NCBI GenBank assembly: GCA_001788925.1
Contig: MFXS01000004.1
Location: 8,303-50,463 of the forward strand
Direction: 5' to 3'
From: Candidatus Peribacteria bacterium RIFCSPHIGHO2_01_FULL_55_13
Lineage (GTDB): Bacteria > Patescibacteriota > Gracilibacteria > Peribacterales > Peribacteraceae
DNA: 42,161 bases
How positions within the stretch are numbered: the stretch's first letter is position 1; every line of letters begins with the position of its first letter. The translations under genes and the position numbers were made by a program. Positions 8,390-16,943 of the stretch are shown in pieces. The notes below the pieces were generated by a model. The model saw nothing but the letters and a program-made list of their open reading frames with translations, made no database searches and was not told where the DNA came from.

Positions 8390-10807
8390 ATGAAGCTCTC
8401 CCTGGAATGGCTTTCGGAGTTCGTGACCTTCACGACCACCGATCCCGAAGAGATTGCACGGCGCCTGACAGCGCACGTGGGTGAAGTCGACGATGTCGAA
8501 ATTCAGGGGAAGTATCTGAAGGATTGCTGTGTGGGCAAAGTGAGCAACCTCCGCAAGCACCCGGGCGCCGACAAACTGAATCTTTGCAATGTGGAGACCG
8601 ATCGCGGCGTGAAGAACATTGTCTGCGGCGGCACGAACCTGCGCGAGGGGATGCTTGTTGCGTTTGCGCATGTGGGAGCAACGGTGAAGCACGGCGATGA
8701 AAAGATGACACTCAAAGAAGCCAAGATTCGTGGGGAGAAGAGCGAAGGAATGATCTGCGCGGCGGAGGAGCTGGAACTAAAGGATATGTTTCCGGCGAAG
8801 AAGGAAGATGGGGAACGGCCCGTCATCGAACTGAAAGTGGAAAGTGGAAAGTGGAAAGTGGGGATGTCACTCAAAGAAGCATTGGGCATGGATGATGTGG
8901 TCTTTCACATCGATAACCATGCGATCACGCACCGGGCGGATCTTTTCTCGCACATTGGATTCGCACGTGAGTGTGTGGCGATAGGGATTGCGAAGTGGAA
9001 GAAAAAGCCCGAATTCAAGGCTTCGAAAGCGGGCAAGCAGGCATTGCCATTCAAACTCATTGTCGAAGAAAAGAAGCTGATGCCGCGGTACTGCGCGTGT
9101 GTCATTGAGATTGATGGGCTTGGGGAGACGCCGGCGTGGATGAAGAAGCGCCTGAGGGCCGTAGGCTGGAGGCCGCTGAATCTTCCTGTCGACATCACCA
9201 ACTACGTGGCCACAGAAGTCGGCGTGCCGCTCCATAGCTTCGATCTCGACGACATCCGTGGCGATGTGCACATGCGGAAAGCCAAAGAAGGGGAAAAGAT
9301 CACGACGCTCGATGGCAAAGAATGGAAGTTGCCAGCGGGGGCTCTCATTTTGAGCGACGACGAAGGAATCTTCGACATGCTTGGGATCATGGGAGGGCTC
9401 CGGAGTTCCACGAAGAATTCCACCCGCCGCATTTACCTTCACAGCGCTTCGCTCGATCCCGTTTCCATCCGATTCACCGTCATCGCCACGGGTCATCGCA
9501 CGGATGCCGCCACTGTCTACGAAAAGACTGTGCCGCATATCACGACCGAACAGGGGTTTTTCCGCGCTCTTCAATTATTTCTCGAGCTTGCCCCGGGCGC
9601 GCGTGCCGGCTCCAAGATCGAGTCATACGGGGACAACGGAGAAGGGAAGCCGATCACATTCTCCGCTTCATATGCGGAAGGAAAGCTGGGCACGGCCATT
9701 CCAGAGAAGACGATCGTGAAAATTTTTGAAGATTTGGGGTGCGTTGTACGAGCGCAAAAAGGAACCCTTCGACTTGGCTCAGGGCAAGCAAGCAAAAAGG
9801 AAAAGTCATTGGCGGTCACTCCTCCGCTCTGGCGCCTGAAGGATCTGAATGGGCCGCATGATCTGGTGGAGGAAGTGGGCCGCGTCTACGGGTTCGACAA
9901 AATCCCGGTCACGCTGCCCGAAGCTTCCATTGCGCCGCCCGCGCGCGACAAGCGCATCCACCACCTTCGCGATGCCCTTGGCGCGCTTGGGTACATGGAG
10001 CTGGTGCCGCTTTCCCTCGTGGGCCCGGAGCTTCTGAAGAAATGCAATCTGGATCCTGCCAAGTGTGTGCAGGTGGAAAACCCCATTGGGGAAGAAGTGA
10101 GCATCATGCAACCCTGTGTGATGCCGCAGATTCTGGATCACGCGTCGCGGAACATGCTTCTGGTCGGCGACGCGCTCAAGACGTTCCACATCGGCAAGAT
10201 TTTTCTTTCCGGGGGAGGGGAGGTCCTCGCATTCGGAGCGCTAATCGCCAGCCGCAACGAGACCACGCCTGCCACGGAGCCGTTCCTCCGGCTCAAACGC
10301 GATGTTCTTACCGCGCTTTTGCATGCGGGATACCAGGCCGAAGTTACGCCGGGTGAACCCACGCCCTCCACAGCCCATCCCGGGCGCGTGGGCGATATCA
10401 GCGTTGAGGGAAAAACGTTCGGAAAGCTTTTTGAAATCCATCCGGCGGTCCGTGAACGGTTCGATCTTCCGCACCGCGCTGCCGGCGTCACGATGGATTT
10501 GGATGTTCTTTTGAAGATTGCGCCCAAAGAACGTCATGCGAAGGCGCTGCCCCAGTTCCCCGCCATCACCTACGACGTCACGATGACACTTGATCGTAGC
10601 AAGGTGCTCAAAGGAATCCTTGAGAAGATCCGTATATCCTCACCACTTCTGGAATCCGTCGAAGTGGCGGATATCTACTCGGGGAAGCCGCTATCGAAAG
10701 AGCAGTACAATGTCACCGTTCGTTGCACCTATCGGAGCCCGGAGAGGACGTTGACGGAAGAGGAGGTGAAGGAGGCTCATGAAGTCTTGATGAAAGGGGT
10801 GGCCTGA
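8390..10807 (+). CDS. pheT: Phenylalanyl-tRNA synthetase beta subunit
   Basis: MKLSLEWLSEFV; EMAP/tRNA-binding domain; GWRPLNLPVDITNYVATEVGVPLHSFDLDDI; C-terminal anticodon-binding fold. Confidence 0.95.
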   Translation: MKLSLEWLSEFVTFTTTDPEEIARRLTAHVGEVDDVEIQGKYLKDCCVGKVSNLRKHPGADKLNLCNVETDRGVKNIVCGGTNLREGMLVAFAHVGATVKHGDEKMTLKEAKIRGEKSEGMICAAEELELKDMFPAKKEDGERPVIELKVESGKWKVGMSLKEALGMDDVVFHIDNHAITHRADLFSHIGFARECVAIGIAKWKKKPEFKASKAGKQALPFKLIVEEKKLMPRYCACVIEIDGLGETPAWMKKRLRAVGWRPLNLPVDITNYVATEVGVPLHSFDLDDIRGDVHMRKAKEGEKITTLDGKEWKLPAGALILSDDEGIFDMLGIMGGLRSSTKNSTRRIYLHSASLDPVSIRFTVIATGHRTDAATVYEKTVPHITTEQGFFRALQLFLELAPGARAGSKIESYGDNGEGKPITFSASYAEGKLGTAIPEKTIVKIFEDLGCVVRAQKGTLRLGSGQASKKEKSLAVTPPLWRLKDLNGPHDLVEEVGRVYGFDKIPVTLPEASIAPPARDKRIHHLRDALGALGYMELVPLSLVGPELLKKCNLDPAKCVQVENPIGEEVSIMQPCVMPQILDHASRNMLLVGDALKTFHIGKIFLSGGGEVLAFGALIASRNETTPATEPFLRLKRDVLTALLHAGYQAEVTPGEPTPSTAHPGRVGDISVEGKTFGKLFEIHPAVRERFDLPHRAAGVTMDLDVLLKIAPKERHAKALPQFPAITYDVTMTLDRSKVLKGILEKIRISSPLLESVEVADIYSGKPLSKEQYNVTVRCTYRSPERTLTEEEVKEAHEVLMKGVA
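8833..8863. repeat. Heptad-period repeat (word GTGGAAA) inside pheT
   Basis: gaaagtggaaagtggaaagtggaaagtgggg. Confidence 0.9.
9765..9784. repeat. CCCTTCGACttgGCTCAGGG-type repeat inside pheT
   Basis: cccttcgacttggctcaggg; encodes RLGSGQ in frame. Confidence 0.75.
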
Positions 10808-10808
10808 C

Positions 10809-10885
10809 CATTTACGATTGACGATTTCTGATTTGCTGTTTGCAGCTGAAAATCGTAAATCCACAAATTGTAAATCGTAAATCGG
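10809..10885. repeat. Heptad-period hairpin element (word TTTACGA/TAAATCG)
   Basis: catttacgattgacgatttctgatttgctg ... aaaatcgtaaatccacaaattgtaaatcgtaaatcgg. Confidence 0.9.
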
Positions 10886-10901
10886 TTATACTGCTAAGCC
10901 C

Positions 10902-11456
10902 ATGTCCATTGTGACCAAAACTGGCGATACGGGAATGACCGGACTCTATGGGTCCGGACGCGTTTCGAAGGCTGCTCCGCGCATTGAGGCGTATGGAACG
11001 GTGGATGAACTCAATGCCGTCCTTGGCGTTGTCCTTGCAGAACTCGATCTCCCCATCATCATCCGTGGGCAGATTACAGCCGCGCAGAATGCACTGTTCA
11101 TCGTGGGGAGCGACTTGGCGACGCCGGATGCATCGATCCAGGTCCCGCGTGTTTTGCCTGAGCATACGGCGGCTGTCGAACGCTGGGTCGTTGCTTTGGA
11201 AACCACACTTCCTCCTCAGAAGAAATTTCTGCTTCCAAGTGGGTCAAGGACGGGTGCCCTGCTTCATCAGGCCCGCAGTATCTGCCGCCGGGCGGAACGT
11301 TGCGTGGTCTTCCTCGCGGAGAAGGAGGGGATCAACAAAGAAGTTCAGATGTATCTGAATCGATTGAGTGATTATCTCTTCCTCGCGGCACGATCGGCAA
11401 ATGTATCGAATGGGTGTCCGGAGACGGAGGTGGATTATAGTGGTTGGGACGCCTGA
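10902..11456 (+). CDS. PduO-type cob(I)alamin adenosyltransferase
   Basis: TKTGDTGMTGLYGSGRVSKAAPRIEAYGTVDELNAVLG; LLHQARSICRRAER. Confidence 0.93.
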   Translation: MSIVTKTGDTGMTGLYGSGRVSKAAPRIEAYGTVDELNAVLGVVLAELDLPIIIRGQITAAQNALFIVGSDLATPDASIQVPRVLPEHTAAVERWVVALETTLPPQKKFLLPSGSRTGALLHQARSICRRAERCVVFLAEKEGINKEVQMYLNRLSDYLFLAARSANVSNGCPETEVDYSGWDA

Positions 11457-11755
11457 GGTACCGGAAGCATCGTCCAAAAATTCAGCGCCGCCAACGCTGC
11501 GAATATCACCAGAAGCGGAATCGCGATTACAATCAACTTCACCCACGATGCCTTTTCTCCGTGATGCACCGTCCGGTAAAAACTTGTCCCGCCGTAGAGT
11601 ATTCCCGCAAGCGCCAGGGGAAGATCGGCTACCTGCATCCACCAGCCGGGCCATACGCTGCCGATGCTATTTCTTAAAAGCAGGTATCCGAGGAAGTAGC
11701 TGCCGGCGAGGAGGTAGAAGAGGAGGCCGGTGAAACGTTGGAGGAAGGGGGACAT
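11435..11755 (-). CDS. Small membrane protein, hypothetical
   Basis: About four hydrophobic segments; overlaps the adenosyltransferase 3' end convergently. Confidence 0.6.
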   Translation of the reverse strand: MSPFLQRFTGLLFYLLAGSYFLGYLLLRNSIGSVWPGWWMQVADLPLALAGILYGGTSFYRTVHHGEKASWVKLIVIAIPLLVIFAALAALNFWTMLPVPQASQPL

Positions 11756-11787
11756 TGGAAAATATAGTACCATCTTTCATAAGAACA

Positions 11788-11848
11788 TTTGCCATTGTCC
11801 ATTTGCGATTTGCCATTCAATGACAAGTGATAAATGGCAAATGGAAAA
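11788..11848. repeat. Heptad-period hairpin element (word TTTGCCA)
   Basis: catttgccattgtccatttgcgatttgccattca ... gataaatggcaaatggaaaat. Confidence 0.85.
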
Positions 11849-11852
11849 TTCA

Positions 11853-11999
11853 TTATTTCCACTTCTTCATATTCACCACCACCCTCTTTCTGCCCTGGGC
11901 ACGACGGCGGTTCAGGACTTTGCGTCCGTTTGCTGTCTTGCTCCGGCGAAGGAAGCCGTGCCTGCGTACCCGCTTTCTCCAGCGTAATTTGGCTAACAT
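11853..11999 (-). CDS. rpmH: 50S ribosomal protein bL34
   Basis: Manual translation MLAKLRWRKRVRRHGFLRRSKTANGRKVLNRRRAQGRKRVVVNMKKWK*; L34 signature HGFLxRxKTxNGRKVLxRRRAxGRKR; not in the supplied ORF track. Confidence 0.93.
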   Translation of the reverse strand: MLAKLRWRKRVRRHGFLRRSKTANGRKVLNRRRAQGRKRVVVNMKKWK

Positions 12000-12020
12000 T
12001 GCTGGCGTAGCTTAGCCGAA

Positions 12021-12103
12021 GAGTGGAAAATGGAAAGTATAAAATGCAAAAACAACGTGATTTTCGTCATTCTCAATTCTCCATTCTCCATTCTCCATTT
12101 CTC
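12021..12103. repeat. Heptad-period hairpin element (word TTCTCCA/TGGAAAA)
   Basis: gagtggaaaatggaaagtataaaatgca ... cattctcaattctccattctccattctccatttctc. Confidence 0.85.
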
Positions 12104-12105
12104 TC

Positions 12106-13368
12106 ATGTTTACACTCGACCGCCTGAAATCCGGACTCCCTGTTCTTACTGCTGCTACCGAAGGAACCGCTTCTGTCACCGTTCTCGTCTTCGCCGGAGC
12201 AGGATCACGGTACGAGACCAAGAAGGATACGGGCATCGGACATTTCCTTGAGCACATGTTCTTTAAAGGGGGAAAGAAGTACCGCAACACCAAGGAAGTG
12301 AGCGTTGCCATCGACGGCATCGGCGGGGACTTCAACGCGTTTACCGGCAAGGAGTACGCGGGGTATTACGTCAAAGTCGCTGCGGATCACGCCGATCTCG
12401 CGTGCGATGTCATCAGCGACATGCTTGTGAACGCGACGTTTCCGCAGGAGGAAATCGAAAAGGAAAGGGGAGTGATCATGGAAGAGGCCCGCATGTACGA
12501 AGACACGCCGATGTACCGTGCGGGATGGGATTTCGAGCTCCTCCTCTACGGCGATTGTGCGCTCGGCTGGGACACGATCGGTACGGAAGAGGTCATCCGC
12601 AGTGTTTCGCAAAAGGATTTCCAGAAGCACAAAGATGAGCTTTATACATCAGACAACCTGGTGGTCACGTTCGGAGGAAAGATCGGCGAGAAGCAGGCGA
12701 TGGAACTCTCCAACAAGTATTTCGGAACGATCGGAGGAGCCAAGGCGAAGGAATTCGCACCTATGCAGAGCTACGGCACGCGCAAGGTATGGCTGCGGAC
12801 CAAGAAAACCGAGCAGTCGCATCTCGTCCTCGGCGTTCCCGGCCCTTCCGCGCTCGACAAGGACCACTTCACACACAAGCTTCTCTCCATCATCCTCGGC
12901 GGCAACATGAGCTCCCGCATGTTCCTGAATATCCGCGAAGCCAAAGGACTCTGCTACTACATCTCCACGGAGACAGACAGTTATCTGGATGCCGGATGCC
13001 TCTCCACCAGAGCCGGCGTCGATCAGTCCCGCCTCCACGAGGCCATCACCTTGATCTTGAATGAGTACTCCGAGTGCCGGGAGAAGGGGATTACCGGCGA
13101 AGAGCTTTTCCGCGCCAAAGAATTCCTGAAAGGAAAGATCACGCTGAGCCTGGAAGACAGCGAGGAGCTGGCGCACTTCTACGGAAAACAGCAGCTGCTG
13201 TACCCCAAAGTCCGCACCATCGAGGAATACTTCAAGGAGATCGACAAAGTCTCTGAGGAGCAGGTGAACTTACTTGCCGCGAAGCTTCTGAAGCCAGAAG
13301 AGATGCGGCTGGTGGTAATCGGCAGCGAGGATAACGAGGCGAAACTGACCGGTCTCCTCACGGCATAA
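12106..13368 (+). CDS. M16-family zinc peptidase (processing protease-like)
   Basis: GIGHFLEHMFFKG (HxxEH), GGDFNAFTGKEYAGYYVKV. Confidence 0.95.
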   Translation: MFTLDRLKSGLPVLTAATEGTASVTVLVFAGAGSRYETKKDTGIGHFLEHMFFKGGKKYRNTKEVSVAIDGIGGDFNAFTGKEYAGYYVKVAADHADLACDVISDMLVNATFPQEEIEKERGVIMEEARMYEDTPMYRAGWDFELLLYGDCALGWDTIGTEEVIRSVSQKDFQKHKDELYTSDNLVVTFGGKIGEKQAMELSNKYFGTIGGAKAKEFAPMQSYGTRKVWLRTKKTEQSHLVLGVPGPSALDKDHFTHKLLSIILGGNMSSRMFLNIREAKGLCYYISTETDSYLDAGCLSTRAGVDQSRLHEAITLILNEYSECREKGITGEELFRAKEFLKGKITLSLEDSEELAHFYGKQQLLYPKVRTIEEYFKEIDKVSEEQVNLLAAKLLKPEEMRLVVIGSEDNEAKLTGLLTA

Positions 13369-13373
13369 GGTGG

Positions 13374-14342
13374 TTATGTTATGTCGGTTTCATCCTTGAT
13401 TTCTCCTACAAGCTGCTCAAGCACATCTTCCAGCGTCACAAGCCCCACGATCTGTTTCTGTTCCCGTACCATGGCCAACTGTGCGGCATTATTCCGTAGA
13501 ATATTGAGCAGACTGTCACACGGAAGATCCGCATCAACGGTCAGAATGTCGCGTATGAGGGGGGTGATGGGGGCGCTGCCTTTTCCGTCGGCTACGGCCG
13601 AGAGGATGTCGCGGCTCAGGATGTATCCGCGCGTGTCATGGAACGAAGATCCGATGACCGGATAGCGGGAAAAGTGATGATGAAAAACGGTCTTTGCTGC
13701 CTGCTCGATTGTCGCATCCGTCTTGATGCACACCATCTGCTCGCCCTTGATCATAATGTCTCTGACCTTGCGGTCATTGAGGACGAATGCCCGATGGATG
13801 AACTGCTGTTCGTCGGCATCGATGTGGCCGGCGCCTCCGCCGATATTGGCGAGTGCGCGGATCTGTTCTTCTGTGCCTACCTTGCGCTTTCCGGATTTGA
13901 ACAGACGCACGATGCGTTCCAGAACAAAGACCAGCGGATAGAGCAGGGTGATCAGGAGCAGCAGAAGCGGCGCGATCCGGCGGCTGATACGCGGTGCATT
14001 GTGCGCACCAAAGGATTTCGGGATGATTTCCGAGAAGATGATCGTGGCAAAGGTGAGGAATGCGGTCATGTACCCGATGGCGTTGCTGCCGAAGAGCGCG
14101 ACGGCCTTCTGCCCGGCGAGGATCGGCCCGAGGATGTTTGTTACATTGGTACAGATGACGATCACAATGATGGCGCGTGTGGTATGCCGCAGGAGAAATT
14201 TCAATTCCTTCGCGCCCAACTTCTTTTTATTGATCATCACTTCCACCTCCGCCGGGGTCACATTGAGCACGGCAGCATCGATCATCGCGAAAAACCCCGA
14301 GATGGCGACAAAAACGGCGACGATCAGTAAAAGTTCGATCAT
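13374..14342 (-). CDS. CNNM/HlyC-type DUF21 plus CBS-domain membrane protein
   Basis: MIELLLIVAVFVAISGFFAMIDAAVLNVTPAEVEVMINKKK; CBS pair VRDIMIKGEQMVCIKTDAT...QIVGLVTLEDVLEQLVGEIKDE. Confidence 0.9.
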   Translation of the reverse strand: MIELLLIVAVFVAISGFFAMIDAAVLNVTPAEVEVMINKKKLGAKELKFLLRHTTRAIIVIVICTNVTNILGPILAGQKAVALFGSNAIGYMTAFLTFATIIFSEIIPKSFGAHNAPRISRRIAPLLLLLITLLYPLVFVLERIVRLFKSGKRKVGTEEQIRALANIGGGAGHIDADEQQFIHRAFVLNDRKVRDIMIKGEQMVCIKTDATIEQAAKTVFHHHFSRYPVIGSSFHDTRGYILSRDILSAVADGKGSAPITPLIRDILTVDADLPCDSLLNILRNNAAQLAMVREQKQIVGLVTLEDVLEQLVGEIKDETDIT

Positions 14343-14395
14343 GAATTGGCATGGTAGAGGGTGGATGGGGCTGCATCCAGCAGTTCGCAGCTTTT

Positions 14396-14490
14396 CGGAT
14401 ATCGGGGTATCCGTATAGTGGGATAGCGGAGCAGGCATCGTTTTGGGATTTTCCGGATATTCCGATATCCGGATACCCCGATATCCGGTA
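14396..14490. repeat. Octad-period hairpin element (word TCCGGATA/CCCCGATA)
   Basis: cggatatcggggtatccg at 14396 pairs with the tccggataccccgatatccg portion at 14468-14487. Confidence 0.88.
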
Positions 14491-14504
14491 CACTTCTCCC
14501 CGTC

Positions 14505-15026
14505 ATGCTTCTGCGTCGCCTTGTTGCTGCCCTTCTCGGATCCGCGTTTCTCCTCTCCGCGCAGCCGGTATTCGCCGAGCGCGATATCCACCCGCCGGAG
14601 GACGTGATGCAAAGGATCAAACGCACATGCAAGAAGTTCGACAGCAAAGACAATATTCGCTGCGAATCCCGTGAAAAGCAGAAATGGTGGGCGAGCCTGC
14701 GGCTTACCCGCACTCCAAAGAAAGCCTACGATCTCTACGATCAGATGGATCTGGGGCAGGGGCATTTGCGTGCGCGCCTTCAGGAGGAGCGTCGGCAGGA
14801 GCAGCGTCGTGGCGTACAGGACCGTACGACCTACCGGCAGCTCAAACCCGTTCAGAACGTGAATACAGAGCGCCGTCCATATCTCAACGATCTGCAGCAG
14901 GCGCGCCTGGAATGCCAACTGAAGCCGCCGGGCCGCCAGCGCTCCGTCTGCATGGACGAAGTGGGCAACTGGGCCAGAAAGCTCATGCAGGCCGAAGCGC
15001 CGTCGCAGCGGTACCCCGCCCAGTAA
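14505..15026 (+). CDS. Secreted hypothetical protein with signal peptide and four Cys
   Basis: MLLRRLVAALLGSAFLLSAQPVFAERD signal peptide. Confidence 0.65.
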   Translation: MLLRRLVAALLGSAFLLSAQPVFAERDIHPPEDVMQRIKRTCKKFDSKDNIRCESREKQKWWASLRLTRTPKKAYDLYDQMDLGQGHLRARLQEERRQEQRRGVQDRTTYRQLKPVQNVNTERRPYLNDLQQARLECQLKPPGRQRSVCMDEVGNWARKLMQAEAPSQRYPAQ

Positions 15027-15091
15027 GCCCCGATTCAGTTGCAAGGACATGCGCTCTCTGCCACATTGCTTCCACATTTTTTCCGTACCCC

Positions 15092-15511
15092 ATGCAACGC
15101 ACCCTCATCCTTCTGAAACCCGACGCCGTCGACAAACGCATCTGCGGCAAAGTGATCGACCGCTTCGAGCGCGCCGGACTTGATATCCGCGGCTTCAAAA
15201 TGATCCGCCTCACTCCGGCGGTGCTCAAGGATCACTACGCTCACATCGTAGCCAAGCCCTTCTATCCGGAGGTGGAAAAGTTCATGGGATCGCTGCCAGT
15301 GATTGCTCTGGTTCTTGAAGGAGATGACGCCGTCGCCAAAGTCCGTGACATGCTCGGCGCGACCGACAGCCGCAAAGCAGCCCCCGGGACTATTCGCTCC
15401 GAGCTGGGCGTGGACCAGATGGTGAACGTTGCCCATGCGTCCGATTCGCCGGAAGCGGCGGAGGCGGAGGTGAAGAGGTTCTTTAAGCCGGAGGAGTTGT
15501 TCAGCTACTAA
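15092..15511 (+). CDS. ndk: Nucleoside diphosphate kinase
   Basis: MQRTLILLKPDAVDKRICGKVIDRFERAGL...GTIRSELGVDQMVNVAHASDSPEAAEAEVKRFF (His in NxxHASD). Confidence 0.96.
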   Translation: MQRTLILLKPDAVDKRICGKVIDRFERAGLDIRGFKMIRLTPAVLKDHYAHIVAKPFYPEVEKFMGSLPVIALVLEGDDAVAKVRDMLGATDSRKAAPGTIRSELGVDQMVNVAHASDSPEAAEAEVKRFFKPEELFSY

Positions 15512-15596
15512 GGATTCAAAGGATTCAGAAGATTCAAACGATTCAGAGGAAGGTCCTTTGAATCCTCTAAATCTTTTTAATCCTGTTATTCCTTTT
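15511..15596. repeat. Nonad-period hairpin element (word GGATTCAAA/GGATTCAGA)
   Basis: ggattcaaa ggattcaga agattcaaa cgattcaga ggaaggtcctttgaatcctctaaatctttttaatcctg. Confidence 0.85.
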
Positions 15597-16857
15597 CCTC
15601 CTTCGTCACATCCTCCCCATCCACCAGCCATTCAAGTGCTGCCTGCATCTGCGGGTCGTTTTTATTCTCGATGTCCTCCCGCGTGCGCTCTACGGCGATA
15701 TCGGGGATTACTCCTTCAGAGCTTAAGTCTCTCCCTCCCGGCGTGAGCCATTTGGCCGTCGTGACACGGATAGAGCTTCCGCCCGGAAGATCAAACACTT
15801 CCTGCACCGTGCCCTTGCCGAAGCTCTTCTTGCCGATGATCGTCGCGCGCTTGTGGTCCTGGAGTGCGCCCGCGAGGATTTCTGAAGCCGAAGCGGAGCC
15901 TTCGTTGATCAGCACGACCATGGGGATGTCTCCGGCAATCGGGCGGCCAGTCACGTAGTGATGAATCGGCTCTCCCGTGCGGCGCTGCACGCTCACGACT
16001 TTTCCTTCGGAGAGGAAGAAGGAGACTAAGTCCACGGCGCCTTCCAGGTAGCCTCCGCCGTTGAAGCGGACATCGAAGACAAGGCCGGTCAGATTGTTCT
16101 TCATCAGTTCCTCAAGCGCTTCCTGTGCTTCCTCTACGGAATCATCGCCGAACTGGTTCAGGGCGATGTAGCCGATGGTTCCGCCCGTTGCGGTTTCCTT
16201 AAGCTCGAACTCCACGCTTGGCACGTGGATTTCGTTGCGGACGATCTGGAGCGTGATGAATTCATTTTCGCCGCTGCGTTCGATCGTCAGTTCCACGGTG
16301 GTGCCCTTTGGCCCGCGGATCTTGTCCACGACCTGCACCAGGCTTTTGCCTGTCACATCCTCTCCATCCACTTTGAGGATCACGTCTTCGGGAGCGAGGC
16401 CCGCTTCCGCCGCGGGCGAGCCCTTGATCGGCGCGACGACCACCACGAGGCCGTCTCTGAGCGTCAATTCCGCGCCGATGCCCTCCAGCGTTCCCTGGAG
16501 AGACTGATGGAACTGCTGGTTTTCCGTAGGCGTCATGAAAACGGTATACGGGTCTTCGAGGGCTCCCACCATTCCTCCCACGGCTCCGTAGAGCATCTCC
16601 TGGGTCTTCATCTTCTCCGGCGCGATGTAATGCTTCTGCAGCAGTCTCCACACGCCCCACATGAGCGCGGGATTCACCTCTTTTTCGGGATCCTGGATCA
16701 CCGTTCCGCTTGCCGTCTGGCCGCTATAAAGCAGTTCCAGGTTTTCCTGGATGTCCTGAAGCTCCCGTTCCTGCATGGCCATCCCGAGCTGCCACCCGAG
16801 GACCAGGGTGAAGATCGGAAGCAGCGTGCAGGTGAATAAACGTACGGCGCGGGTCAT
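15586..16857 (-). CDS. S41-family C-terminal processing peptidase with PDZ domain
   Basis: DVILKVDGEDVTGKSLVQVVDKIRGPKGT (PDZ), NEGSASASEILAGALQDHKRATIIGKKSFGKGTVQ (Ser/Lys dyad). Confidence 0.95.
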   Translation of the reverse strand: MTRAVRLFTCTLLPIFTLVLGWQLGMAMQERELQDIQENLELLYSGQTASGTVIQDPEKEVNPALMWGVWRLLQKHYIAPEKMKTQEMLYGAVGGMVGALEDPYTVFMTPTENQQFHQSLQGTLEGIGAELTLRDGLVVVVAPIKGSPAAEAGLAPEDVILKVDGEDVTGKSLVQVVDKIRGPKGTTVELTIERSGENEFITLQIVRNEIHVPSVEFELKETATGGTIGYIALNQFGDDSVEEAQEALEELMKNNLTGLVFDVRFNGGGYLEGAVDLVSFFLSEGKVVSVQRRTGEPIHHYVTGRPIAGDIPMVVLINEGSASASEILAGALQDHKRATIIGKKSFGKGTVQEVFDLPGGSSIRVTTAKWLTPGGRDLSSEGVIPDIAVERTREDIENKNDPQMQAALEWLVDGEDVTKEEKE

Positions 16858-16864
16858 GAGGAAT

Positions 16865-16897
16865 AGTGTATAGGGCGTAGGGCGTAGGGGGTAGGGT
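16865..16897. repeat. Heptad-period repeat (word AGGGCGT), single arm
   Basis: agtgtatagggcgtagggcgtagggggtagggt. Confidence 0.85.
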
Positions 16898-16943
16898 TGT
16901 TACCGACAATCTGCGGTTTTTACTCCGGCAGAGCGGGCATCGG

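Noticed and set aside
13374-15077. 567-aa ORF joining the CBS protein to upstream sequence
   Set aside because: The upstream part is antisense to the secreted protein gene and crosses a repeat element; the membrane-protein start is at 14342.
14684-15511. 275-aa extended ndk ORF
   Set aside because: Extension overlaps the secreted protein gene in another frame; the canonical Ndk start MQRTLILLKPDA is at 15092.
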